The notes below the pieces were generated by a model. The model worked only from the letters and a program-made list of their open reading frames with translations, had not been told where the DNA came from and did not search any database. Shown piece by piece: positions 1 through 11,170 of a stretch of 64,000 nt of DNA; positions within the stretch are counted from its first letter, which is position 1; the number at the start of each line of letters is the position of its first letter. The translations under genes were made by a program, and so were the position numbers. Source of the DNA: Leptasterias polaris (Eukaryota > Echinodermata > Asteroidea > Forcipulatida > Asteriidae); the NCBI GenBank assembly GCA_037783415.1, contig JAZGTN010000051.1, forward strand, positions 62,001 through 126,000. Direction: 5' to 3'.

Positions 1-731
1 ATTTTTTGTTTCAATATAAGAACAGTTTGGTGAAGTACGGTTCGTACTGCATGTAATCCTCTATATAACCCCCCCCCCCCCCCCCCCCCTTGAGATAGGG
101 GTTGAGTCCACTAACAGGTCACCATAACCCTTTGATGTTTGCCAGCGGCAGTCCCCATTGACATGTCAAAAAAAATATCAAAAAACCCAAAACATACGTT
201 GCACCATAGAGAAAGGACAGGACACCCACCCATTGAAACACGCATACAGATTTTCGCCTATGCATTTGTGTACACGAACCTTGAATTTTATTTCAAGATA
301 AGGTCCGCAGCAAACATGAGGTAAATCTATCTATCATCAGGCTATACAAGTCTTTCTAGCATGGGAATCACCTTGGGACCACCCCCAAACAGACTTGTGC
401 CCTATAATTAAAAGTGCCTTCCAATGAGGCGAAACCCGTCCTTCATATATTTTTGGGGAGCCTCGGATCCCCCCGGGTTGGGGCACAAAGTCTTTTGTCG
501 AAACTGTTGACGTCATTAATTAGGACAAGTTGTAAATACTGGCGTAAATATTAATAGCTTAAGGCACAAGTCATGAAATGTGCCATAAATATAATTGTCT
601 TGAATGTTGTTGTGGATATTGACCTCAATATTTATGTTAGATGTCCCTTCAGGGCCACCTTTAGAAAGACATGGTGCTAAGCTTGGGTTTGGATTTATTG
701 TAATATTGCCAAATTCTATGTTCTGATTCAG
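1..731. other. Flank or intron upstream of GPCR exon, poly-C tract
   Basis: No exon is recognisable here. A run of about 21 C lies at 69-89. The homologous gene downstream has its first exon (TM1-TM2) about 1.3 kb before the second; no TM1-TM2 sequence is visible here, so this is probably intron of the GPCR whose second exon starts at 732. The sequence TTCTGATTCAG ending at 731 is the splice acceptor. Confidence 0.45.
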
Positions 732-1722
732 CCACTGGCCCTATGGCAAATCAGCTTGCCAATTGGAGGTATTCTTCAATGACGTGGGCGTGGTTTCGGG
801 GATGTGGTGTATGGCAGCCATTGCTCTGGATCGATACCTCCTTATATCACGCGACTACGCCAGGTACCTGGACCTCCAGTCCTACCGCAATGTAGTACGG
901 ACCATCGCTCTGGTTTTTTCGATGTCAATTGTTGTGGCAGTCGTTGAGATCACCATTTGGATCTTCATGCCGGAGGGAAACAATGACATCTCTAAATTTG
1001 ATACATTTTGTCACTCTCCACCACGGAAAAATGTCATCTTTGCATCTACCGTGTTCTTCACTGTGCTCTTTCTGCCGATACTGGTTATGGTCGTGCTCAG
1101 TTTAAGATTTTTGGTATTGCTTCGACGACGTCTGCAAAAGTTCAAAAATCAGTCAAATGTAATTAAAACCACGGGTGCCAAATCGTCCAATGAAACTACA
1201 CATTCAAAGACATCTTGCCTTGAACATGAAACACGAAAGATGGGCATAAAAGAAAGCAATGAATTGGAAGAGACATCAAATGTGGAAGCTTACGGTGCAG
1301 GGGGGCGCACTCCTTTCAACAAACGAGATGCTAATACACATAATCCAACTAAGTATAATTCCCAGAGGCCAGGGGGGCACACTCCTATGAACATGGAGCA
1401 AGCGCCTATTAACCAGAACCAGCCACCAAAGAGACACACAGAAATCATGAGGGACCGGTATATCCGACCGGCCGTCATCTTGGCTGCTTTGATCACCACA
1501 TTTCTCCTCTTCTCCCTCCCGTACATCATCTTCATTGCAGCCATTGTACGGATTGATCAAACATCGTACGATCAAGACGTCGTACATTTCCACCTCTTCA
1601 ACGTGCTGTTTTTGAACTCATGTATCGGTCCAATAATTTACGCACGGACACACCCTAAGATTCATAAATTTCACTCGAATCTGTTCGCCTCGATTAAAAA
1701 TAAGATACTATGCAAGGGTTGA
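732..1722 (+). CDS. Rhodopsin-class GPCR, last exon (TM3-TM7), 5' partial
   Basis: Seven-transmembrane receptor of class A; ligand unknown. The exon opens at an AG acceptor (730-731) in phase 2, exactly as in the paralogue at 6260, and runs to TGA at 1720-1722. It encodes an ECL1 Trp, the TM3 Cys (757-759), LDRYLLIS with the DRY motif, TM4, TM5 ending in LLRRRLQ, a Ser/Thr/Asn-rich third intracellular loop of roughly 100 residues, TM6 with FSLPY, and TM7. TM7 reads NSCIGPIIYARTHPKI, so the NPxxY Asn is replaced by Gly, whereas the paralogue keeps NPFVY. The first in-frame start-like codon at 763 is TTG and lies inside TM3, so it is not a real start; exon 1 must lie upstream of the window. An acidic residue sits one position after the aminergic Asp site, so an amine ligand is not supported. 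The reading frame is intact. Confidence 0.85.
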
Positions 1723-3110
1723 CGGAATAACAGAAAACATGTAATAGTAGAGGAAATAGAATGTGAGAAGTTCTTAGTGTAGTTTGAATGTGGCTCTTTG
1801 GTGATGCAATGCTGCCGATTAAAAGTTGATTATTTTATAGATTATATTGGCCATACAGCAATAATTAGCAGTTAGCCTGGACGAATAATGGCAGCAAAAT
1901 TAAAAAACAAGAAGAAAAACCTGTCATTTTATTTCAATCTTTTTCAGGAGAATTGACCGACTCAACTGCATACAATTCGTGGACTGAAAAGAATTGAAAC
2001 TAGGCAAAGTAGCTCCAAAGTCGAGTCAGATGAAACAGTATAAAAATTGTCACAACTTGATAAAATGTATTTGTTTTTATTTAGTATCATTAAAGGACTT
2101 AAAATAATGTCAATACAAAAATACTGTTAATGCTGCTGTCAGTTTCTTTTCAAAAAAGGTTTGAGAAACCCCAAATCTATCATTTGTAATAAGTTGTGAT
2201 TATTTTGAACGTAACTTTGCGTAATTTAATAGGCCTAGTTTAGAACAGAAAGCAGGTCTAAGCCTTTGCTTGGTCCCAGCAACTCACCCAAAGGTGCTTG
2301 GATGGGCTGACTATACGTAAATGCACACATTGCGATATATGATGTCCCTTAATTCACAGGGCCACCATTGCCATCTACCTCCACGTGTTTGTCAATGTAG
2401 TCTTTCTGCGGAAACTGGTCGTGCTCATTTTACGCTTTTTATTGCTCTGACGCAAAATTTGCGGTAAACTGTTCTCATGTAGATGGGGGCAAGTGCGTCT
2501 ACCCGAGAGAGAATTAGCTCCGATTTACCAGGTCGACAAATATGTGTGTGTCCTGTCAGGGGAAAGAGAGTGATGGAATATGAAACAAACTGTCTACGAT
2601 ATGTCGACCACCGAATCCATAAAATGTAGTAACCGTATGGTTCAAACGAAACAGAAAACATTATTTCAATCAACCTTTATGAGACACGGTTGACTCTATA
2701 GAGCGCTGTTTGGTATGTGTACACAGACAGATTCACCCAAACCAAATAAAATGTGTCCATGGCTAATTGCAAGCCACAGGTTTCCATTTCACGAACACCA
2801 TCCAACTATACGACTTCATTAATCCTGTTTTAGTTTCCTTTTCTTACCCTTCATTTATTTGAAACGTTGACACATACCTACATAACTCTTTCTTTCGGTT
2901 TTTAGAAACCTAACACTTTTTCTTTGAATTTCCGTATTGATTTAACCAAACCTGTTGATGATTCGTTGATCCGTTAACATTAGTAGCCTAGGCTTACATG
3001 GTTTTAAGTTGCATACAGGTTTCAAATTATATGTAGAAGTTTCCCCAATTTTATTGCCATCTAAAAAAAGTCTTGTCTTACACTTACGTTGTACTTGTAT
3101 CAATGTTTGT
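1723..3110. other. AT-rich intergenic DNA between GPCR paralogues
   Basis: Contains the 3' flank of the first receptor gene and the receptor relic at 2360-2465 listed separately. Otherwise I see no coding sequence or repeat I can name. Confidence 0.4.
2360..2465 (+). pseudogene. Decayed GPCR fragment (TM5 and start of ICL3)
   Basis: The stretch from about 2390 (GTGTTTGTCAATGTAGTC) to 2455 aligns base by base with the TM5 segment of the first receptor at 1051-1125: shared blocks include CTTTCTGC, GGTCGTGCTCA and TTTTTATTGCTCTGACG versus TTTTTGGTATTGCTTCGACG. It has lost frame and shows small gaps. A short block upstream (GATGTCCCTT...CAGGGCCACC at 2340-2366) also resembles 639-660 upstream of the first exon. 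It is best read as the remains of a third tandem receptor copy. Confidence 0.6.
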
Positions 3111-3300
3111 CTTGTGGCCGAGCGGTTAAGGGTATACCGGACTCAAAAGCTCTGGTTTTTCTGACCAGTTCAGTGGGTTCGGGTGTCGGCGGTCTTGGTA
3201 TTTGAGCAAGATAGTTCACCATAGTTGCTTCCCCTTCGGATTGGACAATAAGCCGTAGGTGCCGTGCACGTACTATCAATGAAGAGTAACCCCAGTTTAT
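3111..3300 (+). mobile_element. tRNA-Leu-like SINE
   Basis: TGGCCGAGCGGTTAAGG (3115-3131) matches the A box region of leucine tRNAs, and GGTTCGGGTGT (3177-3187) stands where a B box is expected. The part between does not fold as a good tRNA and the sequence runs on into a non-tRNA body (TATTTGAGCAAGATAGTTCACC...AAGCCGTAGGTGCCGTG). That is the layout of a tRNA-derived SINE. No clear target duplication was seen. Confidence 0.6.
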
Positions 3301-3390
3301 TAATCATGATTAACAGAAGACTGTTAGAAATCTGTCTTAACAAAGACTACCTTTCTACGTGTCATTATTGACTATCAACTCATTATATTA

Positions 3391-3476
3391 TAGACATAAC
3401 ACCAGTGTTGCGGGAGATGGTTTTAGTAATGGAAGAAATGTGTTCAGACCTACCCGCAACACTGGTGTTATGTCTA
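3391..3476. repeat. Perfect 24-bp inverted repeat, 38-bp spacer
   Basis: 3391-3414 and 3453-3476 are exact reverse complements (TAGACATAACACCAGTG... against ...CACTGGTGTTATGTCTA). The right arm is the start of the LINE coding fragment that follows; the left arm is the same LINE sequence copied in reverse. This is a fold-back junction at the truncated 5' end of the LINE. Confidence 0.9.
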
Positions 3477-4360
3477 GACTTCGTGCTTTTTTTCCTCTCA
3501 AATCCTTGGTATTGCTGTATAATACCTCATTATTTCCTATCTTAACTATTGTAACATCGTTTGGGCACATGTTTCTAACAACAAGCTTCATTCGCTAATC
3601 ACCACTCAAAAGGGAAATCAGGATTGTGCACTACTTTGCATCCCCGGTAGCACACTGCACCTCTTTTTGCCCACTTGCTGAAATTAACAAATTTCATACA
3701 GGTATTTTCATGTACAAATTTACTCACAATCTTTTACCCACTTCCTTTAGTTCATTCTTTTCCTCTGTCTGTGACACCCATGGGTACTCAACCAGATTGC
3801 ATAACAAATCACACCTTTATGTGCCATTCATTCACTTGAAAACGCTTCGTTTCTTCGGACCGCGTCTTTGGAATGTTTTTTAAGCGAGTCTGTTAAATCA
3901 CAATCTTCTGTGGGTCAATTTAAATGTGCTTATAAAAGAGCTCTCCTCTCCCAGTATCTAACATAGTTTATTCTCATTATGGCTAGTCTGCACATATTCT
4001 CATTTTTACTAATGTTTAGTAGTCAGCTGATGTTCTCGCTTTACATTGTTATTATCATTATTAGTATTATTAATTTTATTATAATATTAATATTATCCTC
4101 ATCGTTTCTGTCTTTATGCAACCTGCCTGTCCGTACGTTCTTGTTCCTGTTTATGTTCTGTTTGTCTGTCCATCAGGCATCTCACCACAAGCCTCGGCTT
4201 CTAGATGATGCCTCCATATACTTATTAAATTTTCTGACTTGTAAATAATGCTTCTTTGGTTTCTTCTTTAAATCAATGTTTTGGCTATAAAATTATATGT
4301 ACTGTTTGGAAATTTCATGAAATATGGAAATAAATGTGAGTTTGAATTGAATTGAAAAAA
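3451..4360 (+). mobile_element. LINE 3' fragment (CR1/L2-like), 5'-truncated
   Basis: Relic of a non-LTR retrotransposon. Two overlapping frames (3451-3598 and 3626-3883) give the C-terminal part of the reverse-transcriptase ORF: RNTGVMSRLRAFFPLKSL, then INKFHTGIFMYKFTHNLLP, then TLRFFGPRLWNVF. This order (R..G.L..LR..LP, KF....FMY......LP, R..GP.LWN) is typical of CR1/L2-like and Jockey-like elements. A frameshift near 3600 breaks it. The 3' untranslated part ends in TTGAATTGAATTGAAAAAA at 4342-4360, the short tandem tail of CR1/L2-type elements. Confidence 0.75.
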
Positions 4361-4712
4361 CAAATGAAACAGATTTTCAACATTTTGAAGTGTCATCTTT
4401 AGTTTGTCATGCACGGTGCTATTGAAACGAAAATTCTCCAGTCGTCGGCCTTTCTCTGAACAAAACTACTTGCTGTTTACTATAGGTTGAAATAGTTACA
4501 ATAACATGAAACCAATATTCTAGCGTTCATTTCATTCTTTGTGATACTGCTACAAGGCCTTTATTTAAATAAAAAGGAGGCAGGATTTGATGTTCGTTGT
4601 GTTGTGTTGCAGCCTCTTAGTAGTGAAGCGGTTCACAGATACGTTGTTGAATTTGGCGGGTACTGTGTCATTGTAAAACTACAATCAGCATCGACTTGTA
4701 AAACTTACGACG
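4361..4712. other. 5' flank of GPCR gene 2
   Basis: About 350 bp between the LINE tail and the receptor start codon; it should contain the 5' UTR and promoter. No TATA box or other element can be assigned with confidence. Confidence 0.35.
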
Positions 4713-4972
4713 ATGGAGGAGGCTGAAGTCACGACGATCCTTCCCGTGGCCGGAGAGTGTGGCTACCCGGAGCCATGGTCCGTTGTGCTGGGCATGTGCC
4801 TTTCTAGTGTTGCGGTGATTAGTGTCTTTGGTAATCTCCTCACGATTGCAGCGTTCATTGCGGATCGCACTCTCCGCTCCAAACACACCAACTTGTTCAT
4901 CCTCAGTCTGTCCTTTGCCGATCTCGTGGTCGGTCTGGTAATCCCCGTGAGAGTTCCCGAGATGTTCTGCAG
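4713..4972 (+). CDS. Rhodopsin-class GPCR, exon 1 (N-terminus, TM1, TM2)
   Basis: First coding exon of the second receptor. ATG at 4713 opens MEEAEVTTILPVAGECGYPE, a short extracellular N-terminus, then TM1 with the conserved GN (VFGNLLTIAAFIADR), the first loop LRSKHTNLFI, and TM2 with SLSFADLVVGLVIPV carrying the conserved Asp. The exon ends at a consensus donor, CAG|GTGAGT, at 4972/4973 after 86 codons plus two bases (AG). Those two bases join the A at 6260 to make Arg codon 87, which keeps the frame open into TM3. The encoded protein is 530 residues. Confidence 0.88.
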
Positions 4973-6259
4973 GTGAGTAGGTCTGTGTATTGCCTGGTTA
5001 TGTTAAGTAGGGGTATCTGCTTAATGACACCAATTAAACAAAGCGATCTTGATGGTTTGACAGAAGCTGTGAGATTTGTTAATGAGTCTGTTGGCATTTT
5101 CATTGGAGGGGAGGCTCCACCTCTAAGGAAGATGTGGGGGTGTTGAGTGTTTATTAAATTTGGGATGAGCAAGGGGACATGGTTCGGGCTCCCCCTTTCC
5201 CCTTTCCCTTTCCCCTTTCCCCTTCCCCACTCCCCACTGGTTACGCCACTGGTCCGCTATTATAAGAAACTGGGTTTTTGTTGAAACGGTATGTTACATG
5301 ATAATGCGATGCACTGGTTTCGGTCTGAGATTTGAAACACAGGTTAGAATTCCAATATTAAAGAGTCTTAACAAAGAGGGAACAAAAACAAATCTTCCAC
5401 AACTTGGTCGACATTGAGAAAACAAAGCGAGCGTGAAACCGAGAACAAAACATGTAACACACTGAAGGGTATTGTCATTGGTTGATTTACCAGTTCTCAT
5501 AAAGATTAGACGATGCCTAATATTTGCACGATTTAAAAAGACTTATTTTTCTTGAAAAAATCAGCTCAGAACAATTGGGAAAAAACCTTTAATTTTGGTA
5601 AAAACTTTATACGCCATAAAGACAGAATGTCCTGATAGTGCAAATAATAGTATACAGCGGCATAACCAGACATTTATATTTATTTACTTATTTGTTTATT
5701 TATTTTTATTCATTTATCCATTTATTTATTATTGGGGGTGGGGGGTGGGACAGAGACATTTTTCAAGGGTAAGCGGGGAGGCTCACCGATACGTCACTGT
5801 GCAAGTAAAACATGGGTGTGTGTGTGTCTATCCATTGACACAGGGATAAGTTCGAAAAAGTAGGTTTGGATATTTTAACAAATCGCATAACTTCTTCAAC
5901 TTATTTTGTGTATTTATTGGCTCAGTTGGCTAACTATATTAGAAAACGTTTAAAGACAACAAATAAGACAACGCAAATAAATAAAAACTTTATCAGAAAC
6001 TCATACAAAACAGGAAGGTGTTTACAAAAAACCAGAAAGGTTGTTTTAAAAGACAAAAACCAGCAGGTGTATCAAAAGAAATGTAACAGTCTAGCCAAGA
6101 ACGGGGTCACACTATTTTAACACCTGTTAGTTCTACACTTGATTGGGCAACGTTTGTTTGTATTTCTGAGGTTATTATATGATGGAAGTATGTTTTTTAT
6201 TACGAATATTGATTGTTATCACAACTTGTTATGATTTATTGTGTCTATGATCTCAACAG
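4973..6259 (+). other. Intron of GPCR gene 2
   Basis: Bounded by GTGAGT and ...TCTCAACAG. Contains a C/T-rich run at 5190-5240, TTTA-rich sequence at 5675-5730, a short G-rich run near 5735-5750 and short TG runs near 5815-5825. No other feature seen. Confidence 0.8.
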
Positions 6260-7592
6260 AACCTGGTTATTCGGCGTAGGGACATGTCAGTTCCACATTG
6301 TCTTCCTAGACATAGGCGCTATAGCAGGATTTCTATCCATGTCTTTGATCGCCCTCGATCGCTACCTGCTCATCTCTCGACAATACTCCAAATATTTGGA
6401 CATTCAGTCCCGACGCAACGTTTTCTTGACTTTGGTTGTGGTTTGGTCGATTGCGGTGACAGTCACCGTGGTAGAGATGACCCTCTGGAACACCGTGGAC
6501 TGGGAGGATGCCAATGGTGAGCTTTATGATTACTACAATGAATGTGTATCTCCACCGAGGAACAATCGTATCTTCGCATTCACCTTGTTTACCACCACCT
6601 TCCTGATCCCCATCATTTGTGTTGTTGGGCTGAGTATCAGGTTTCTGGTTCTCCTAAGACGTCGGTTACAGGAATACAGGTCGTCGCCAAGTGCAAGAAC
6701 TGGTATGTCTACTAGATCACGGGAAACTACCGGTACTATATTACGGGACACCATTGATAGGTTAGAGACAACTAAAGAGACCTCAGCCTTCACGTTTGGA
6801 GTTACTACCGAGCCCATGGCCGGTGCTTATCACCGTGGCGTAGATACCGAAAGCCAAGGAGTAAAGCCCCCACTGACTTCATCAGTCTACCAAGACTCGA
6901 CTAGAGTCACAAATAACGGGAAAGATGAAGCCCGAAATGACGCACGCCATACCCCGGGCGCCATTGATGAAGCGGTTATTAAAGTAACACACAAAATAGC
7001 AGTAGAGATGAGCGAGTGCGACCCACTTAACCTTGCTACGACCGGAACCAGTGAGATACTTCATGGCTCTAGCAAAATATCTGACCAAGAAATATCAACT
7101 GGTCTTCATCTCGAGCTTATTTCTCTCCAAGTTAGCAGCGAGAATGGTAAGATGGATTCAGAGCATTCATGTGAACCTAAAGACAAAACTTTCGCACGTA
7201 GTGACAATCAACATATGGGATCACCAGGCGGCACTGAAATTCCTGACAGGTCACGTATCAGGGCTGGTTTCCAAGTAATCAACAACCTCAAGTCAATCCC
7301 GGAACGAGTGAAAAGAAGATACGTCCGACCAGCTATCATCATGATCATGCTGGTGTCATGCTTCCTCCTCTGTACTCTCCCGTACATGGTATTCATCTCC
7401 GTGGTAATTCAGATCTGTCCAGATTGTGACAACAAGGAACTAAGGTACCATCTGTGCAACGTTCTGATTTTCAATTCATTTGTCAATCCATTCGTGTACG
7501 CTGGAACACATCCGAAAATCTGCAAATTTTACCGACGGGTCTTCTACGGAGCGAAGCAATGCTTCTTTGGAAAACGCCTCCTCACTTCGTGA
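6260..7592 (+). CDS. Rhodopsin-class GPCR, exon 2 (TM3-TM7)
   Basis: Second and last exon; stop TGA at 7590-7592. Residue numbers are for the 530-residue protein. It begins at the ECL1 Trp (TWLFGVGTC, with the TM3 disulphide Cys), then DRY at 120-122, TM4, a second loop with Cys at about 182, TM5 ending LLRRRLQEY near 222, a very long third intracellular loop (about 222-440, rich in Ser/Thr and charged residues), TM6 with CTLPY, and TM7 with NPFVY at 496-500, followed by a Cys-containing tail. All class A landmarks are present. The Trp of the TM6 CWxP motif is Leu, and Asp lies one position after the aminergic ligand-Asp site. This looks like an orphan, lineage-expanded receptor coupled through G proteins at the plasma membrane. 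The paralogue at 732-1722 shares ALDRYLLIS, the PPR loop and RP.I......FLL..LPY, and has a shorter ICL3. Confidence 0.9.
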
Positions 7593-8229
7593 AAGTCCAA
7601 ATTATGCATTGGAAGAGGACAAGAAGTATGCAGCGTTGCTTGGGAAAATTGTATAAACTATGTATACATTATACGTGAGTCTGCTTACAGAGAAGCCCTT
7701 CTGGGTTTCGATTTCATAAACAGAACAATAATCAACATTATAAGGCGCTATTCCACCAAGAAATGCGCACGCAATACAAATAAACATGTTGCAAGTGTCA
7801 AATTTATGTGACATTATTGCGCATATAGCCTGGTGCTCTGTTTATGTAACTATTATATGGCAAGGCATATTATTAAAAATATATATATATATATAACAAG
7901 CCGAAAGTATCGCGCCCAATAAATGTATATTGTCTAAATTCGTGCCAGTCGGCCCCCAACCTCCACCAAAGACTCAATAAGTGAATCTTCCTAGCAGCAA
8001 TCCAATCCTCTACGCGTGTGGCCATCAATAAATCTCTTGATTGCTGCTAGTGCTAAACACTCAGATGCTCCGATGGTCTCCAACGTCAGCCGGATGCAGA
8101 ATGTGACCAATGAACAACAGCCAGCATCGCAACCTCCACTCACTCACTCTACAGTGTAGACAGCTGTGGTCAGTCGCACTCTGATCACCTATGTCCTCGG
8201 TTAGTAGCTAGGTTCCAGAGCCTGTCAAT
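7593..8229. other. 3' flank of GPCR gene 2
   Basis: AT-rich with an (AT)n run at 7878-7893. From about 8050 the sequence may still belong to the LINE relic that is recognisable from 8230, but I cannot follow its reading frame there. Confidence 0.35.
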
Positions 8230-8690
8230 CTTTCTGGGTGGACCCAGTTACTCAATCCATGCTCAATCCAAGATGTCCTTGGACGTCCTCTAGATCTTGA
8301 CGATCCAGGTGCCGGGGGATTCTTCCTCTGCAGTTTATGGACGTGTGATACCTTCTTTGCCGGGGTGTTGTCGTCATCAAGGCGGGCAACGTGGCCAAAA
8401 TGAGCATCCCTGCAGTGACGGACTAGGGGTCAATAGTGGCGAGTTTAGTTCTTTGGGTGGACTTTGCATTTGTGATGTGATCGTACCATTTCTTCCTCCA
8501 TGATCGTACCAATGAATGTCCAGAATGGTTCTTTGGCATCGATGGTGGAAGCCCGGAGTTCTGCGGTCGGTCTGGGGGAGTGTCCATGTGTCAGACCCGT
8601 AGAGATTCTTAGAGATGATACAAGTCCTGTAGATCGCTAATTTTGTGGTGAAATTGAGCCTCCTTAATTTTCACACTCTGTATAGCTATA
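8230..8690 (-). mobile_element. LINE relic (C-terminal RT region)
   Basis: Minus-strand translation gives FTTKLAIYRTCIISKNLYGS, then DTWTLPQTDRRTPGFHHRCQ, RTILDIHWYDH, and further on HFGHVARLDDDNTP. This is the C-terminal block of many non-LTR retrotransposon polyproteins (LYGSE.W......R....H.RC.R.IL.I.W.D, then R..GHV.R.DD...P). Frames are broken by indels and stops. The clade cannot be fixed from this piece. Confidence 0.65.
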
Positions 8691-11114
8691 GGCTGTTCAT
8701 GGCTGATGAGGCGAGACCTAACCTCCTTAGAATGTCAGGCTCATTTCTTCCGGTGTTAGGGATCTTGCTGCCAAGATAGATGTCGGGGTGAACTCACTCC
8801 GACAAATGTCCAGAAGAAGACGAAGCAACAACTGGTACACAATCTGACACCCGTCACAAAATATGGGGAAAAAGACCCCAAAAAACAGAACCGTAGTTGT
8901 AGTTCGAAAATATCCTTTCTGGATTTAAATTTAGCTCTCTGCTGCTCTCTCGGTAAAAATTTGAAAGCTTTCAAAATGCTCCTTCAAACGAGTCGTATAA
9001 AAACACAAATGTCGCAGCTTCCACCAGTCTTGCGTATTTGTGTCATGTCGAAAATCTCTCCCAGTCCGTATATAAAGGGTTTTTAATATTTTCTGGAAAG
9101 TACTAAAACTAACTTTTAATTTCTAGCCATTTCCAAACAAAGTTCTAGAACAATCATAACGGATTAGCGCCGCCCACTAGGGTCAATGGACTTACACACA
9201 GAGAATGATTGACAGCGTGCGCTTCACTTAAAAGTATACATGAACACTCAATGGACTCGTATTAGGGTCTCACAAGTGTTGATTGCTTATGCGGAAATGT
9301 CATTGGAAATTCATTTGATCCCGGGGTAGTGAGAGTAAAACAGGATTTCCCAATTTCACTTTCTGAGCTGCTTAGTCATAGTTACTAATATTGCAAAATT
9401 GTAGTAGGTCAGTGAAAATTGATACACCATTGGTTAATGTAAAACAACAAAATTACATAAATGCAGTGTACTACTTATGAGAACCCACCTTGTGATGGAC
9501 AAGAACCCCTCGCGGGGTCCCACAAAAAGTATAAGGGAAACTGTTAAGTGCAGGGACAAAGGAAAGAACAAAAGAGTGCTCCACAAGGATGTATTTTTGA
9601 GAATGGGTGTTCTTACACATACCAACTTATGGGGTACTTTTAACAATGGAACAATGGACCCCACAAGGTAATTTCAATAGGAACAATTGGGCTCCACAAG
9701 GGAATTCTTCAGAAAAGGGAATAATAGAACAACAATAGCAGTACCCCACAAACCGGATTTGTAAGGCCGTGTGTGGGTGTGGGTGTCAGTGTGTGTGTGA
9801 GAGAACAATGTTGTCCGAGTCATGGTCTCTTTGAATGCATTATGAAAATTATATGTTACATTCTCATTGCGGTGGCAAGTATTATTGTTAGAAAGGAAAA
9901 ACAAACACAAACCTTTTGAGAAAGCAGGAAACCTGCACGGAAACAACAACTTTGTTTTTCTATAGTGTGACACGGCACAATTTCCCTGATATCAAGAAAG
10001 AAATACTTGGCGAGTTGCAGTCTATCTGTCACTTTGCTAAACATGGATGTTTTCTCAACATATACCGTATTCAGCTGGAACTTTCACATGTGACTTTATT
10101 GTATATTTCTTTAGAATTTTGCCTATAAATAAGCGTAAGACAAAAACCAATCTATGACACTACCTTTTAGGGTACTTGCCTAATTTGTTGTTTATTACAG
10201 GTATTATAGAGGATTGTTACAGCCGACAAAAATAGTCGCAGACATTAATTGATCTTTTGTGTGATAACAAATCTGTGGAAATGTTTGTTCAACCCGTTGT
10301 GTGAGTCAGGAGAAAATAGTGAAAAACCATGCTCATTATTTTTGGTTGTAACAACCGAAATCAGCTATAATTGCCTGGGCGTCCTTGTACTTTTGTAGTT
10401 GCTTTTATAGTTATACTTAGCATTAATATTTCAATGTTCAACATAATTAATTTGTACTAGTGTACATGAAAATGTGGGTATGTGTGTGATCAATTCATGC
10501 AGCTGAAAGAAGAAACTTAAAATAAATAATGTTTAAAAAAACAAGAAAAAAAATGTTAAAGTGTTGTCATTAATGGTGGTAAACAATTATTTTAATTAAT
10601 TAACTGACCATAGGTTCCCTCGAGAGAAGGGTAAAATAAAATTATCTACTTATAACATCGGAGGAATAGAATGGAATAAAAAGATCTGTGTATTATTTTT
10701 TGGAATTATTTTTTTACAATGATCTTGGGCGGTAACATTTTGTGAGCCACACGTGAGGAAGCTAAATTGAAAAGTTTGTAAGACCAAAAATTGTAAAATT
10801 TATGGTTTTTCCTTCTCAGTAATCTAGATGACTGGTGTAAAAGTTTTTCAAACAAAACAAACGAAACCCCAAAACAACGACGAAATAGTTTATTTGCAAA
10901 GACTCGTGTGTGTTCACAAGATAGTCGGGTACCTCAATGTTTACCCAAAACCGCATTCAGTTCTATGTAGCAAGTAAGGAGCCATACACGACCATTATTT
11001 TTGCCTAGCGTTTCCTTACGCAGCAGCTGATTGGTTACATAGCAGAAGATAGCACAATCAGTTTGGTTCACAATTTGACCAATCAAGTTAGGGCTCTTAT
11101 TTTACAAACGAGAT
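8691..11114. other. Non-coding DNA, low-complexity runs
   Basis: No coding region is supported. Visible: repeated CCCCACAAG-like phrases between 9500 and 9760, and GT-rich sequence at 9767-9801. Between 10980 and 11110 there are two CCAAT-type motifs (GATTGGTTAC at 11029, GACCAATC at 11088) close to the candidate start at 11115. Confidence 0.35.
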
Positions 11115-11166
11115 ATGGCGGACATTTCGATTCTGAACGGTAACGCTGACGAAGACGGATTCTTTA
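11115..11166 (+). CDS. Candidate first coding exon, unknown protein
   Basis: ATGGCG in a good start context (GAGATATGGCG) opens MADISILNGNADEDGFF, followed by TTTAG|GTGCTT, a possible donor. The frame would otherwise continue to a stop near 11226. Two CCAAT-type motifs lie within 90 bp upstream. No matching second exon was found, so this could be chance. I do not recognise the peptide. Confidence 0.25.
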
Positions 11167-11170
11167 GGTG

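Noticed and set aside
3111..3187. Genuine tRNA-Leu gene
   Set aside because: A and B boxes are recognisable but the arms do not pair well and the sequence runs into a SINE body.
732..7592. Assignment of the GPCRs to amine receptors
   Set aside because: The ligand-binding Asp of TM3 is absent at the diagnostic position (Asp is one residue later) and the TM6 Trp is missing in the intact copy.
8756..8974. 72-codon minus-strand frame
   Set aside because: No motif, no splice context; lies beside a LINE relic.
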